Under the pieces are notes generated by a model. It was not told where the DNA came from and made no database searches. It saw only the letters and a program-made list of their open reading frames with translations. Shown piece by piece: positions 23,120-35,600 of a DNA stretch of 64,000 nt (its first letter is position 1; every line of letters begins with the position of its first letter). The DNA comes from Aphelocoma coerulescens (Eukaryota > Chordata > Aves > Passeriformes > Corvidae): the NCBI RefSeq assembly GCF_041296385.1, contig NC_091014.1, positions 52,780,078 to 52,844,077 of the forward strand, in the 5' to 3' direction. The position numbers and the translations under genes were made by a program.

Positions 23120-23660
23120 AGCTTTGGGTCATCTGCAAACTTAAGCAACCTAATCTTTCTTCTTTCAGGCAAATAATTTACATGAAAGCCATGTACAGGC
23201 CTGTGCCAGGACAGATCCTGGCTCACCCTCACTTGGTACAGCCTTTCATTTGGAAAAGAAATCACATTTAAAGACCAGAATAGCACAGGGCTTTGCCACT
23301 TGCCCTCTACTAATTTTATCAAGTGTGTTTCTCTGCCTGCTTTAGCAGGTCATTGCATGAGACTGGGCCACAGCCTGTCTGGACCCAAGTTGCTGCACCT
23401 CTGGAGCTTCTGCTGTTAGTGTGCTTTGGGAGGAAAGCTGGTTGGTGTGGTATGGTTTGGTCTTGACTAATCCAAGTTGGCTGCTTCTCATCTCATTGTC
23501 ATCTCCTGGATATTTACAAATAAATTAATTATTTGTTCTAAAGAGTTACAGCTAGGCTGACTGGTTTGTGAGTCCCTTGGCTTCTCTTGTCTTCCCTTTT
23601 CTGTTCATAGGAACTCCTTTGGCCTTTTTAAACTTGGGATGTCCTGGCATATCCATCACA
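23120..23660 (-). mobile_element. Degraded CR1-like LINE fragment (reverse-transcriptase ORF region)
   Basis: Several short stretches match, in the right order, the antisense of the CR1 reverse-transcriptase region. They are GTCATCTGCAAACTT near 23129, TTGACTAATCCAAGTTGGCTGC near 23463-23484, an AATTATTTGTTC stretch near 23530, and GGCTGACTGGTTTGTGAGTC near 23556. Together they correspond to the CR1 segments that precede and follow the conserved LTSV-type reverse-transcriptase motif. The frame is broken and there are insertions and gaps, so this is an old, dead copy. Subfamily cannot be assigned and the limits are approximate. Confidence 0.5.
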
Positions 23661-26600
23661 AATTCCCCAAATTAACCACTACTGTCAGTTAGTGCTGGGT
23701 GATATTGCTCCTGCACAATGAAATCATAAACATTTACCTCATCTGTGTGCTCTCTAACCACTGCTTTCTTTCAGGCTTGCATCTCATTCCCTTTCTTGGC
23801 TGCCTGTTCAGCAGCAATATATTCACTGTAGACTGATAATAAAAAAAGTATTAAGGACTTTGACTTTATTGAAAGTATTTATCAATAGCTTTTGCTATTT
23901 ATTGGTAGCAGAGCAACTCTTTTCCTTACTCATCTTGTTTTTACCATACGAGATGAAGTCCGCTGTGAACTGTGCCCCATGCTGTAGTCAGGAGCCTTCA
24001 GTGCTCTTTTTTTAATCAGTGCATGACAGGGAAGATTTTTTTGAGCCAAGCTGGTTGATTTCTGGCCTCTGTTGGTTTTTAATTAGTTTATTTATTTGGA
24101 GTTCTTCAGGTCTCAGTCTCAAACAGAAATTTGGGCCGCCAAAGACACTGAGATCACCTCCCATCCCCACTGCTTGAGGTAAGTCCAGACAACTCAATAG
24201 CTGTCCTATGGCCATGTTTCTGAAGGTCTCTTTCCAAGATTCCAAAATCTCCACATCTGCTCAGTGATTCTTTTGGCAAGGGGGTCAGCAGGAAGGACTC
24301 TGTCTGCACAGCCTCCCACCTGTCTCCCTGAAGGGACATCCTCCCTGTGAAGGACAACTCCCAGCATCCCTTTTGGGATGCTCCTGCTTCTCCTGGGGTA
24401 GTGGATGTTGGTGATGCTCCTGAAGGCTGAGGCTCCCCTGCATCCTTTTGGAAGCCCCGTCGCTATGGCGACTGTGTGCAGCTTTATGATCTGTTTGTTG
24501 TCCACCTCTCTCAATCAGAAATGCTTCTGGAGCTTTTATATTTTCAGTGATTTTCATTCAAATCACTAGTGGGTGGTTTTGAATTTAAAAGGGAAGTGAT
24601 ACACCGTGAGGAAAATCTTCCAGAAACCTTTGTGGTCTACTGTTGCACTCTTTTACTTTTTTAATGATTAAAAGAGACTTTTTCCTCAATTTTATCTTAA
24701 TTTTGTGTTATTTTCACACTGCTCTGAGCACATCAGAGAGAAAGAGAAAATTTTTCACTTCACCCCTGTTTTGGATGCAAAACTCACCAAATTGCTCCCA
24801 GGGTGGCTGTGGCACTGAGAGGAGCAGCAGAGCCGCCCACATGCTCCCCTGCCCCGATTCTTGGGGGACCAGCAGGAGCCAGGCAGGATGGACCAGAACC
24901 CTTAGGGCCTAAACGCAATTTTGCCCTGGAGCAGACCTGTGGTTAGCCCAGGGACATCTCCTTCTTAGGGCTCCCAACTCATCTAGGGGATGAATGAAAA
25001 GGAGGAGCGTGCATGTGGTAAATGCACCCACCTTTGCTCACCTGCTTATTCATCACCAAGGAACATTTCAAACCCTGGTGATCACTCCTCCCAGATTACA
25101 ACATAAAGCTTTTACCTGCCAGGCCATAGCACTTCTGATTTGATGATTATTTTAATGAAAGATCACAACTTGCATTAGTGTCCTTCTTGGCCCTTCCCTC
25201 TCCAGGGCTTCTGCCTCTGTTTGTCAGAAAGAGGTTTTATTCCTTGACTTCTGCATATTCTTCCACCTGCTCTGACCCCTCTGCCACAGCAGTCCTAGGA
25301 GGTGAAGATCTGTTTAGCTTTGACAAGTGTTAGTACTTCTGCATTTGATAATATTATTTTAGGGAGTTATTTTCTTTCAAAGGAATTTAAATACCTCTCT
25401 TTACCTTTGTTGCATTTCAAAATTTTGCATCTTGTGCTGACACGGAAAGAGCTCTTTGGTTGGGAACTCATGGTTTGCTTTGAAGGTTTGAGATTATCAG
25501 TGAGGAAATCTTATTTCTCAACATGTAGTTTAAAAAGAGCTACCAGGTGACTAAAGAAAAAAATGTATAGATATGAAATCAAGAGATTATTGGAGAGAAA
25601 AACTGAATGGTTTTAAATACAGAAAATAAGGACTATGGTTTTAGTTGTTGTTTTCATGTAGTTTGGTTACTAGTGTTCATTCATTCTGGATAGTCAAAAT
25701 AAATTATTTTCTTTTTAGATATCCTAATATTTTTACTTACAGAGCATGACAGGATGCTCTTGTATTTGCTACTCTAAAACATAGCAGCATTCCTACATAA
25801 ACATGCTTAAACGGCACAGGGTACCTCAAGAGCAGGTTTTGATAAACCTTTCACTTTTACGTACAGAACCAAAACACTGGGAATCTGTTTGGCTGAGTCC
25901 CTTTGGAAAGTAACTTTCTTTTTCATTTAGCCCTTGGTGTGGCAACAGGAAGAGGCCTAGGGCAAGGAATGGAGGAATGGTTTGCACCTAGCACTCCAGG
26001 AGCTGGGGAGCTCACTGGAATGCTCCTGTCCTCCCTGGGTGTGGGGAAAAGCCATGATGGAAGCAGAGGGTTGCAGCAGCTCATGCTCCCAAGTCGCTTT
26101 TTCTGAAGGATGCACTGGGGACAAAAAAGGGGTCTGTGTTGTTCACCATTTTCGGTCACAGCCAACACTTTGCAGGCAGCTTCCCTCCACACTGCTGAGT
26201 TACTGGCATCACAGCCTGCTCTAAGCCCACCTTATGCTTCAAGTGCAAATTGTGATCCTCTAGGGTAATACTCGATGGGGAGCTGGTGGCTGCCAAGGGA
26301 AGACTTTTCCCTGTTTACACCAACAGATACCCACAGACCAGTATGGTCCTCCTCATACTGGATATGTGGATAACCCCCACCTGCAAATAGGAACATGGAA
26401 AAATGTCAGTCTTCTTGCCTTGCCACACATTTGAGACCAAGGCTAAGCACTGCCCTTCAGAGAGAAAATTTAAATGCTGAGATGGTGCAGAAACACTCAG
26501 ACAGAGAGAAAACATTTTCTTAAGTGTTACAAATGTGGAAAAACTGTCTGAATGCCCAGGATAACTGTGAATGGTCTGAGGCGCTTTGGCTGATCACCTC

Positions 26601-29600
26601 CTGTACATCAGTGCTTGCACCCCAATGTGCATCAGCAAGTCAAAGGGGGATGGTGGATGCTTTGAAAACTTGCAAGCGCAGTCCAGTGTTTGGCCCAAGG
26701 TTTGCAGGGAGCAATGTGTGGAATTTGCCCTGGCTGAACAAGGTGGTGATGAAAAGTTGCCTCCCTGTTCTCGTAGCAGTGTGTTGACTTTCAGGAGGCT
26801 GCTCCTACAAGTGACCAGCACGCTCCATTTGGCCCAGGCATTATTAATAAGCCAGTCCAAGAGTTCAGGCTGGCTGTATGTGTTAGTGACAAAGTTATTA
26901 GCATCAGAGGAAATCCCAGCTTTTGTTAGGAAGAATGTAAACAACTGCTGTTCACAAAAGAGATGCTTCATTCAGCATCCAGGAAAGAAAAGAAAAAACT
27001 GGGGAAAAAACCCTTCTCAGGCTGTTGCTGCATGGCTGGCCTCCTCAGTGTTGTCCTGCTCCTGAGCAAAGGGCCTGAAGGCTGTTTAGGGACAAACAAC
27101 AGGGAAAAAGCCTAAGTTTTTATACAGAAATCCACATGGAAAATGTCTGCATACAAGCTTAGGTGTCACCTCACCCCAAAGCCAGCCCCTGCTCCCTTTT
27201 ACTTGAACTTGGAACATCATTTCCATATGTTTATATATACTTACAGCAAAAGTTTTAAGTGGATGCAGCATTTTTTGAGCTCCCAAAGATTTGGGCTACC
27301 TGAAGTACTGTAAATATGAAAAGTGTTGAACTCTTTGCAGTCCAGGGTCCCATACCGGAATTATCTCCCTGCTTAGGATCTCATGGCGGAGCTCGGTACA
27401 TCGGCTCAGTATCCATCTTATATTTTGCTATAAAGAAAAGGAGGCTGAAAAAACCCTATTTTACTGTATTTTCATCTTAGGGAGTTGAAAAAATAGCAAT
27501 TGAATTCAGGACAAAACAATCAATTATCACATCACTGAGAGCTTTTCTTTCTTCTAAATAACCTGTCTCCATCTATAAAACCAACCAACTTTGCTGAAGG
27601 ACCCAGTTTCAAACTGTTTCAGCTCAATCACAAACCACCCTTTAATTGGACTGAGTCACAAGCTTACCCTGCAGCAGCCCCTCAAACAGCTGTTTTCTGG
27701 AGCTACAAGTAGGTCCCAGAGTGGTGTGAGCAGGATATCCAGGAGTGGATGGTTGATGGCTCTGAGTGGGACAGGCTCTGCAGCTGATACTAATCCCAGT
27801 TATCATGGCACAACAGGACAAGGAAGAGCCCTGGGGGTCCAGAAGGTGCTGTGCGGAGCAGAGGAGGACACGTCTCCCATCCACACTGTTTGGCAGCACC
27901 TCTGCCAAGCAGGAAGTCATCTTCAGAACACTGCCAGTGGGAGACCCGACAATGACCATGTTCAGCCCCTTACTACCCCAAGAGGTGTGCTGTTTTGGGG
28001 TCCTTTATGCAATCAGGACAAAGCAGAGATGAGCTGGGATTCTGAGTTCTTCAGAAACACCCCATGGACATCTTAAGCCCCAGGACTGGACAGCAGCCAG
28101 CAATGTGGGCAGCATATGAAGAGATTGCAGAGCTCACAGGGATTTTCAGCTCCCTCTCAAGCTCACCCCTACCCTGTGATCATGGTTTCTGTGCTTCTCT
28201 GAGTGAGGCTGACCCTACAGCCCCTTTTACTCCAGCTGCGAGTTTACTGCTGTTAGGGTCGTTGAATCCCTCTGCCGCGCCAGAGAACAAAGTATCCAAG
28301 AACAGCAGATCCTGCTCTCAGGAAATTGCACAGTTCAGGGCAACCCAGAGCTGGTTGAGAGGTCTAAAACTTCCAAGCTAGAGGTTCCCTCTCCTGTTTT
28401 GCTGGTGCTGTCTAGTAAGTCCATGGCGATGTCCCACCATGCCAGACAGGCTCCAGCCTTCGTGCTGGAGCTGAAGGGAGAGCAGAGTGCTTCTGACTAT
28501 CTGTGCTGCTGCTGCTGCTACTGCTGCTGCTGGTGGATAAAACGTTGTGAGGAGATGGGAAAGGCAGTGGGAGGGCTCTGGTGGTGGCACCTGCCCGAGG
28601 TTGCAGCAGCTCCGGGGTGATTCATCCTGGACCGGGAGTAATCGGCTGCTGAAATGCCGAGCCCTGAAACTGTTTCATCATATTTAGCATTTCCCGCTAT
28701 ATAACACGCAACTTTGCAAAGGGCTTTCTGCTTGGTGTGTGGCTGCAGCAAAGCCCTTAGTCACCTCCTGGTCCCAGCAGCCATGCGTCAGTCCTGGGGA
28801 AGGGAGCAGGCAAAACAGATCTCGCAAGAACAGGCAAATTACTTTCGCTTTCTCAAGGGAAAAGCCTCAAACAAGCAAACAAAAAAAGAAGATAGTAAGA
28901 GGAAGTGAATACTTTAAACCAGCAGGATCTGAAGTGAGCTCCTTTATTATAGAAAAGCCAGAACAATCTATTGGCATGGTATGGCGGTTGAAAGTGCCTG
29001 AGTGATGGCTAGGAAATCTTTCTGTGCAAGAAGGTGCACACACTGTTGGCAAAGCAAGTGATCAGAATTTTGCTAACTGCTTGATGCAGTTTTATCTGAC
29101 AAGGCTCCTCACTCAGAGCTGAGAAAATAAATGTCCCCTCAGCAAAGCTCCGTGGGCCAGGGGACTGACACATCCAGGCTCCAACATGCTCTGAGAAGAA
29201 GATAATCCTATAGAAAAGGTCTACTGAGAGCATTCAGCATCATGAGTTTTAAGATGTTTGGTTGCATAAAATATTGGTGGATCCATTTTCCAAAACAGGC
29301 ATTTTGCTCATGGGCACCTGGAGAGCTTTATCAGAGCATTTTGCTCCCTGCACTGCCACCTCAGTCACTGAACCGGAAAAATTCACCCCCAGAAACAAAC
29401 AGGTAGAGATTGCAGTGATTGTAGCACTCCTGATGGGAGGCATGAAGCAGGTGTTCTCAAAGATTGTCAGGTCCTTCTATCCTGTAACCAGCCCCACAAA
29501 GGAGGCTGCAGCAGGAGCACCCCAAGCATAATATGGCACAACTGCGGGGCTCACTGCTCTGTGCCGGCAGCCAGATGCATTCTGCAATCTTCTGTAGCCT

Positions 29601-32600
29601 CCAAATCACCTCTAAAGGTGATCCAAAATACCCCCTGCTGGCACTTCAGGGGTGAGGAGTCTCCCATCCTCAGTATGATGTCAAATGTCCCCTATCTTTG
29701 GTAGGATGTCCTCGAGCTGTGGGATTCCTCCACCTCTGGCAGTAAGAGAGACCCCTGCCAAATCTTTCACCCCCGCAGCCAGATTTATAGGCCAGTGAAA
29801 GGCCACCCCAGCCATAAACCAGGGAGAAACCCTTGTAGAAATAACCCTTCTCATTAAGTCCTGGTTGAGATGCACAATGCAGTGCATCTAGTGTTTGAGC
29901 TACAGCTCCAGCATCTCCACAGACTTCAGCCAACATCTTCTAGGTGATGTTTTCAAATTTCCTCTCAGTATGATGAAAGACTGAAAGTTTAATTTATTAA
30001 AGAAATCATCTTAGCTCTGGAAGCTGAGATTTCAATTTCATCACCTTGCCCAGGAGCTGGGACTTTGGCACAGATGGATAGTGTCTATCTGTTAATCCAG
30101 ACCCAGAGAGAAGAAAGGAAGAAAAAGCTTGTCATTTCATAGCAAACGAAAGAGAGAAATCATTTTGGAGGCCTGCTCATACCTGAGACTCAAAAAGCAC
30201 TGATGCATTGAGGCCTTAAAGTGTATTTTTGCAGAGGTCAAGTGCATGTCCCCAGCATGGAATGAGCAGAATAAAAATTGGCATTGAATTCTGTGTGACT
30301 GAAACCTTGATGCAGAATCACTGCAAGTGAAAACCCCAGAGAACATGAAATGCTGTTAAGAGTTGTACTACAAGGCTTTGGATTTTTTTTTCTCTACCCC
30401 TCTGGTGCCTGATGTTCCTGCAATTAATTTAGTCTATGTTTCTAACAGTGAGTGTGCAGAAGGAGGAGGAGCAAATTGATTTTTGGTTTTCCTTGTATCA
30501 AAACAGTATGGCTTGCTAAAGGAAGAGCTTACATTTCAGCCCCAACATATATCTCACTTGCATTGTGGATAATCCTTGAAAGATACCCCAAAGAGTACAT
30601 TTTGGGGAGGAAAAAAGATGTGCACACAGAGGCGTGCAGGAGGACCTGTGCACTGCTGCTCACAGAAGACCAGGTGAGGACCAGGGCCATGTGCAGGGAT
30701 GTTGGATGCTGGCACCAGCAGCACTGCCTGGAGGCCACCCAGCGGGATGGGAAATGGCTTGAACAGCCAAGGATGAGGACACGAAGTCACTGACAAATTA
30801 CTTGTGATCTTGCTGTGACTCACTACAGAAACTTCCCTACCTCAGCTCCTCTTCTTGAGACATCTTTACTGGTGACTGATTCGTGGCAGTCTGGTTTTCT
30901 TTTTAAACCCAACTTAGAAAGCCACCCAAACATACAAGCACTGAGTAATTACCATACATGTCTAGCACCTAAATAAATAAAAGTGCTTGCCCTGCGCTTT
31001 TCTGATCCAAAGCGCTGTAGACTCTGAGTAATCACTTCTAAACCTGTGTTACAGATGTTTGTGTTGCTTTCCCGGGCCTGCCAACAAGAAAGCTGAGGTG
31101 GAGGATGAGCCTGATGTCCTGGAAAAGCTGCAGAGTAAGACTGAGAGAGAGCGGGTGTGGCAGAGCTTTTCAGCTCCTCTTGCTGTACACAGCCTTTTCA
31201 GAAAGGCAGAGCTGGGGCTCGTCTGCATTTCTCTTCCGGCTGCCCTTCTGAACACCATTCTGCACGCAAATGTGCCCATGGACTAAATACCTTGAAGCTC
31301 ATACTTTCCAGGAGATGTAAATTACCTTGTCTTCTTCAAGCCTCTGTATGGTTTATGCTGCAGCTGATCCCAAAGCACAAGGGAGGGGAAAAACAATGGT
31401 GGAAATTCAAGGAAAGAAGGAAGCCAGAGCAGCTCTGTCAGCTTTTATGTCTCCTCCGAAAGTCGGCATGAACATACACGGACTGGAAGAAGCACATGTA
31501 GCCATGTCTCTTGCTCACAGCAGTTTGGGATGGGGGTAAGAGGACCTATCACCCCAAACCCAAACCATTTTCCTGGATGAGCTGTTGGAGATCTCTGGTG
31601 CCATTTCCTATAGCCACCTCCTGGCTCAGCAGAGCTGGTGGCACAGGGTCTCCTCCAGCAGTGCCTGCAAACGTATGAGAAGCAGGCGGAGGCATGGCTG
31701 GGGAAATGGGGAGGTGCACAGCAGGGTGGACGGACCAAGTGTCCAGAACAGAGAGAGAAAATTGAAATCCCACCGAGGGAACCATTCCTTCTCTTGGAAG
31801 GCACTTTGAAGGGCTGTTTTAAAAGATTTCTCCAGTGGACTGAGGAAGAAGAAGACATGCTCGAGGTACAAGCATATGTTGCTTTCAGGTATGTTCATGG
31901 GGCATTTAGGGACAGCTTGATCTACTTAAGATGCAAAAGATAGTCCAAGGTAGGCTGAAAATTTGGAACAAAACTGAAGGACATTGTGCTGTTACAACCA
32001 GATAAACAGTCTGTTCCTCTTTCAAAGTTAAGCAGATTTTACTATAGTTATTTCTATGCTATATCCTCCTGCTTTGTACTTCAGATGAAGTGCTGTCTCC
32101 AGAGAATGAAATGTCTCCATATCCACACGGCTCAGGGAAGCTGCTCAGGTCCAGCTGGGGAATGAAACCTGTCCCTGGAAAGAAGTTATCTATAGTCAGT
32201 GAAAATACTTGTCAAAATCATACAGAGAGCCTTTTAATTAAAAAAAAAAAAAGTAAAACAAAGCAAACCAGAATCCAACGTGATTATGTTAGTCATGATG
32301 AGGAATTCAGCCTACTCTTACTCTACCTGCAGCTCTCCTTTTTCAATGGCTGGGAATGGAAATACATATTCAATGCTTGCCCTGGTTCCAGAACTGTATT
32401 CAGTCCAAAATGTAAAATCACTTTGGTTAAATGCTCTGTCCTTCTTCAGTCTCCAGCCTTTAAACTTTCACTCATCAGTGTAGTGCCAGTGTTCAGACCC
32501 TGGCTTTCATCTGGAGGCAGGGGTGTCAGTGTTTCATCCTCAGGGTGTCAGAGGTTTGCAGTCAGATGTTGGATAAAACTCTGCTTTTCAGGGAGACTCT

Positions 32601-35600
32601 CACAAGCTGTTGGAGTTTTCTGAGCCTATTCTGTCCAAGTAAAAATATTTTAGATCCATAATAAGGAGTTTATTCCAGGTCTTTTTCTATTTTGTATGCA
32701 ATATTTTAGTTACGGCTCTACTCTTGCCAGCACCACGGGCTGCTATTTTGTTGTTCCTGTGAATGAAGTAAATAGCTCTGCATTCCAGCTCATGATAATA
32801 ACACAGCTATATTCCTAGTTGGCCTCGGCCAAGACAAGCTATTAAAATGAGCTTTTTTTTTGTCATGTTTCATGTTCTGAATCAACTTCAGGAGGTGTGG
32901 ATCTGGTGGAAAGGCACTGAACAGGCAGGAAAAACACCAAGACGAACCTCTCACAGCCAGGATCTACTGGGACAAAAGCAATAATGTTCCTTGTCTCCTA
33001 ATGCTGTGCAAAGGTGTGTGTGAAAAAAGGTTCACTTTTTAATGTGTTCGAAATACAGCCCCCTTTTTCTTTGCCATTTGTAACTCACGGTGAAATGCCT
33101 GTGCTGACTGTCCTCTGACTTCTGCTGCAGGGAAGTGGGCAGTGGAAAATGCAGCACAGGGCTTTGTCAAGTGCTTCCCCGTTACTGGAGTAATTTTGCT
33201 CAGTGGCTGTTCTGACAGAGTGAAAAAAAGGTTATTTCATATGACTTGAACTGTGCAGCCTGATACAATCATTAGGAAGCTTTGACTGCGTTATAAATAA
33301 CTTGTGATGCTAGCACAGCTTTGTGCAGGCACCTTTCTGAAGCTCCTACCTTGGCAGCCACTGTCAACAGGCTCCCCTAACATGGAGGCAGTCCGTGGTG
33401 GCAGTCACTGGTGGGGATGGTGGGCTGAAGAGACCATCCTTGTGCTCACTGCATGATGCTGCCGCCTTCTGCTTTGCTGTGCATGAGGAAGGCTCGTGCC
33501 CTTTCCTCTCCCCACGCTCATCACGCCATGTGCTCCTTGGCACAGGCTCATTGCTTTATTTGTGTAGGGTTGCATCCATGCCTGGATCCCATAGGACCTT
33601 GGTACAGATCCAACATCACTCATTGCATAGGAAAACCTTTTTTTGAAAGGAACCAGAAAATTTCAGTCAGGAGAGGAGCCTTCTCCTCAGTAAAATGACC
33701 CTCTGAGCGGCTGCCAATTAGCTGCTGTAACAGCTCATGATTTCAGGTAGTGTTTGAAAGCCAGAGATTTATAATCCAAAGTCACATAAGCTCTATGGCA
33801 AATCAAATCTGTGATGAAAAAAAACCCTGTAATAAAGAGATTCAACACAGGGAGTCTGATAAATGGTTAATTTTACTTAGAATAATTATGGTATTTACAT
33901 CTAGGTAGCACTGACAGTTCAAGGCTTTGATATACTCTAATGTGATTTATGGGCAGCAGAAAGGAGCTGGGTTGAGCGCACCGTCCGCACCTCAGGCACA
34001 TCTGCTCTGTGTGCAAAGCTCTGATGAGCACGTGCTGCCACAATAGATAGGACTGGCCACAGGTGCCTCCTGTCAGAAGCACCATCTGCATGGGCTGCTG
34101 CTCAGAGATGACCAGGGATTATTAAACACTAATGAACATGCTACAGTTATAGACAGCTCAAAGAGCTTGACAATGCACTCAAGGGAAAGAGCCCAAACTG
34201 GTATTCTGATCCCAGAAGAGAAGTGGGAAAGGAGAAAGTAAATGAGCCTGCCTCATCTTCCAGGAGCTGTTTTTAGTGCTTCAGTAAATGGTTGATCAAC
34301 AGTGGCCTCAAATCCAGGGCCACTGTCATCACCTGTAGCTCCATTCTGCCAATGCAACCTACAGCATAGGTGAGGAAACAGCCACAAGTAATGGCCGGGG
34401 TTCTAACAGTGATTTGTGGCACAAATGCTGCAGCTGCTTGTGATTTTGAGGATTTGTTGTGTCCCTCTCCTATGGATGCCATCCTGCCCCTTGGAGGTCT
34501 CCAGGTGTAAGCAGGATGAGCCATGTCAGTGAAGTGGTGGAGGCAGTCACAACCCAGGACAGAAATATTGCATGAGCACAATGGTTGCAGAAACAGTAAA
34601 AACAATTTTTGAGAGAGATGTGATATGTGATATGTAATATGGGAGCAGAAGGAACATCTCTGTGTGCCGGTCTCAGATTTTAAAGATGGGTAGTGCCTGG
34701 ACCAAAAAGAGACTGTGGTTTGGGTTTATCATCAGCTGACTACTGTCTGAAACGAAGCTGAAGCTCATGGGTGACATCAGGGGACACGGGAACAAGGTAT
34801 GGGAAATAGGTAAAAATCCCCTGAAGCAAATCCAGCATGGACCTTTCTGCTTTCTGAATTTTACCCTCCTGGACGGTGTGTCCAACAGACTCATTGGGAT
34901 TCATGTTTACCTGAAACATCTCAAGAAGATTCCACATGGATAAAATGAAATCTGTCCTAAAATGGCTCAAAAAGGAAGGGGTATCTCATTTTGCCGCCTA
35001 CCTGGGAGCAACGCTTCTTTGCCATCTTACCGCCCCACTGGAAAGGCACACAGTGGCACCAAGAGACACCAAAATATCCACTGTGAGGACAAGTTTGTGT
35101 TGCTTCTCACACAAGCCCCTTTAGGGAGTCTTGGAAGGTTTCTGTAGAAACCAGAGGCTCAGGACAATCCTCACAGAGCTATTGTCTTTCTTTGTAGACT
35201 TTCATCTCTGAATGTTACATAGATCCGTGATTTATGAGCATTTAAATGTTTGGTCTCCACTTAGCTAAGCAGGGACATGGATGACCACTCACTTTGCGTA
35301 GAGCAGCAGGATGTGAGAGCCTTGGCACCTGGAGCCATCTCTCATTCCCAAAACTGAAAGTGAGTAAAAGGGTTTTGTGACAAGCATAATGACTTGCACA
35401 CTGAAACCATGCAAAACTGAACCCATGTTTTACAGAAAAGGCTGCAGCTCTGGGATGAATTTTGGCAAACACATGCCCTTCAAAAATCCACAAAACTGAC
35501 ATTTGGTGAAGGGTGGGAGGGGGAGGAGTGCAGAAAACATCCAAGCCCATGTTTTTCATTAAAAAATCATAATGTTTCATGTCTAAAATATCAAAATGAA

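Noticed and set aside
27591..28381. Overlapping open frames (161, 105 and 105 codons) in the spacer
   Set aside because: No recognised domain or splice structure; mutually overlapping frames in moderately GC-rich DNA are expected by chance.
31638..31943. 101-codon plus-strand frame with a Glu-rich patch
   Set aside because: It reads smoothly but has no relatives I recognise and is overlapped by other frames on both strands.
32090..32623. 177-codon plus-strand frame in the spacer
   Set aside because: It starts at GTG rather than ATG, contains a poly-Lys run from an A-tract, and resembles no family.
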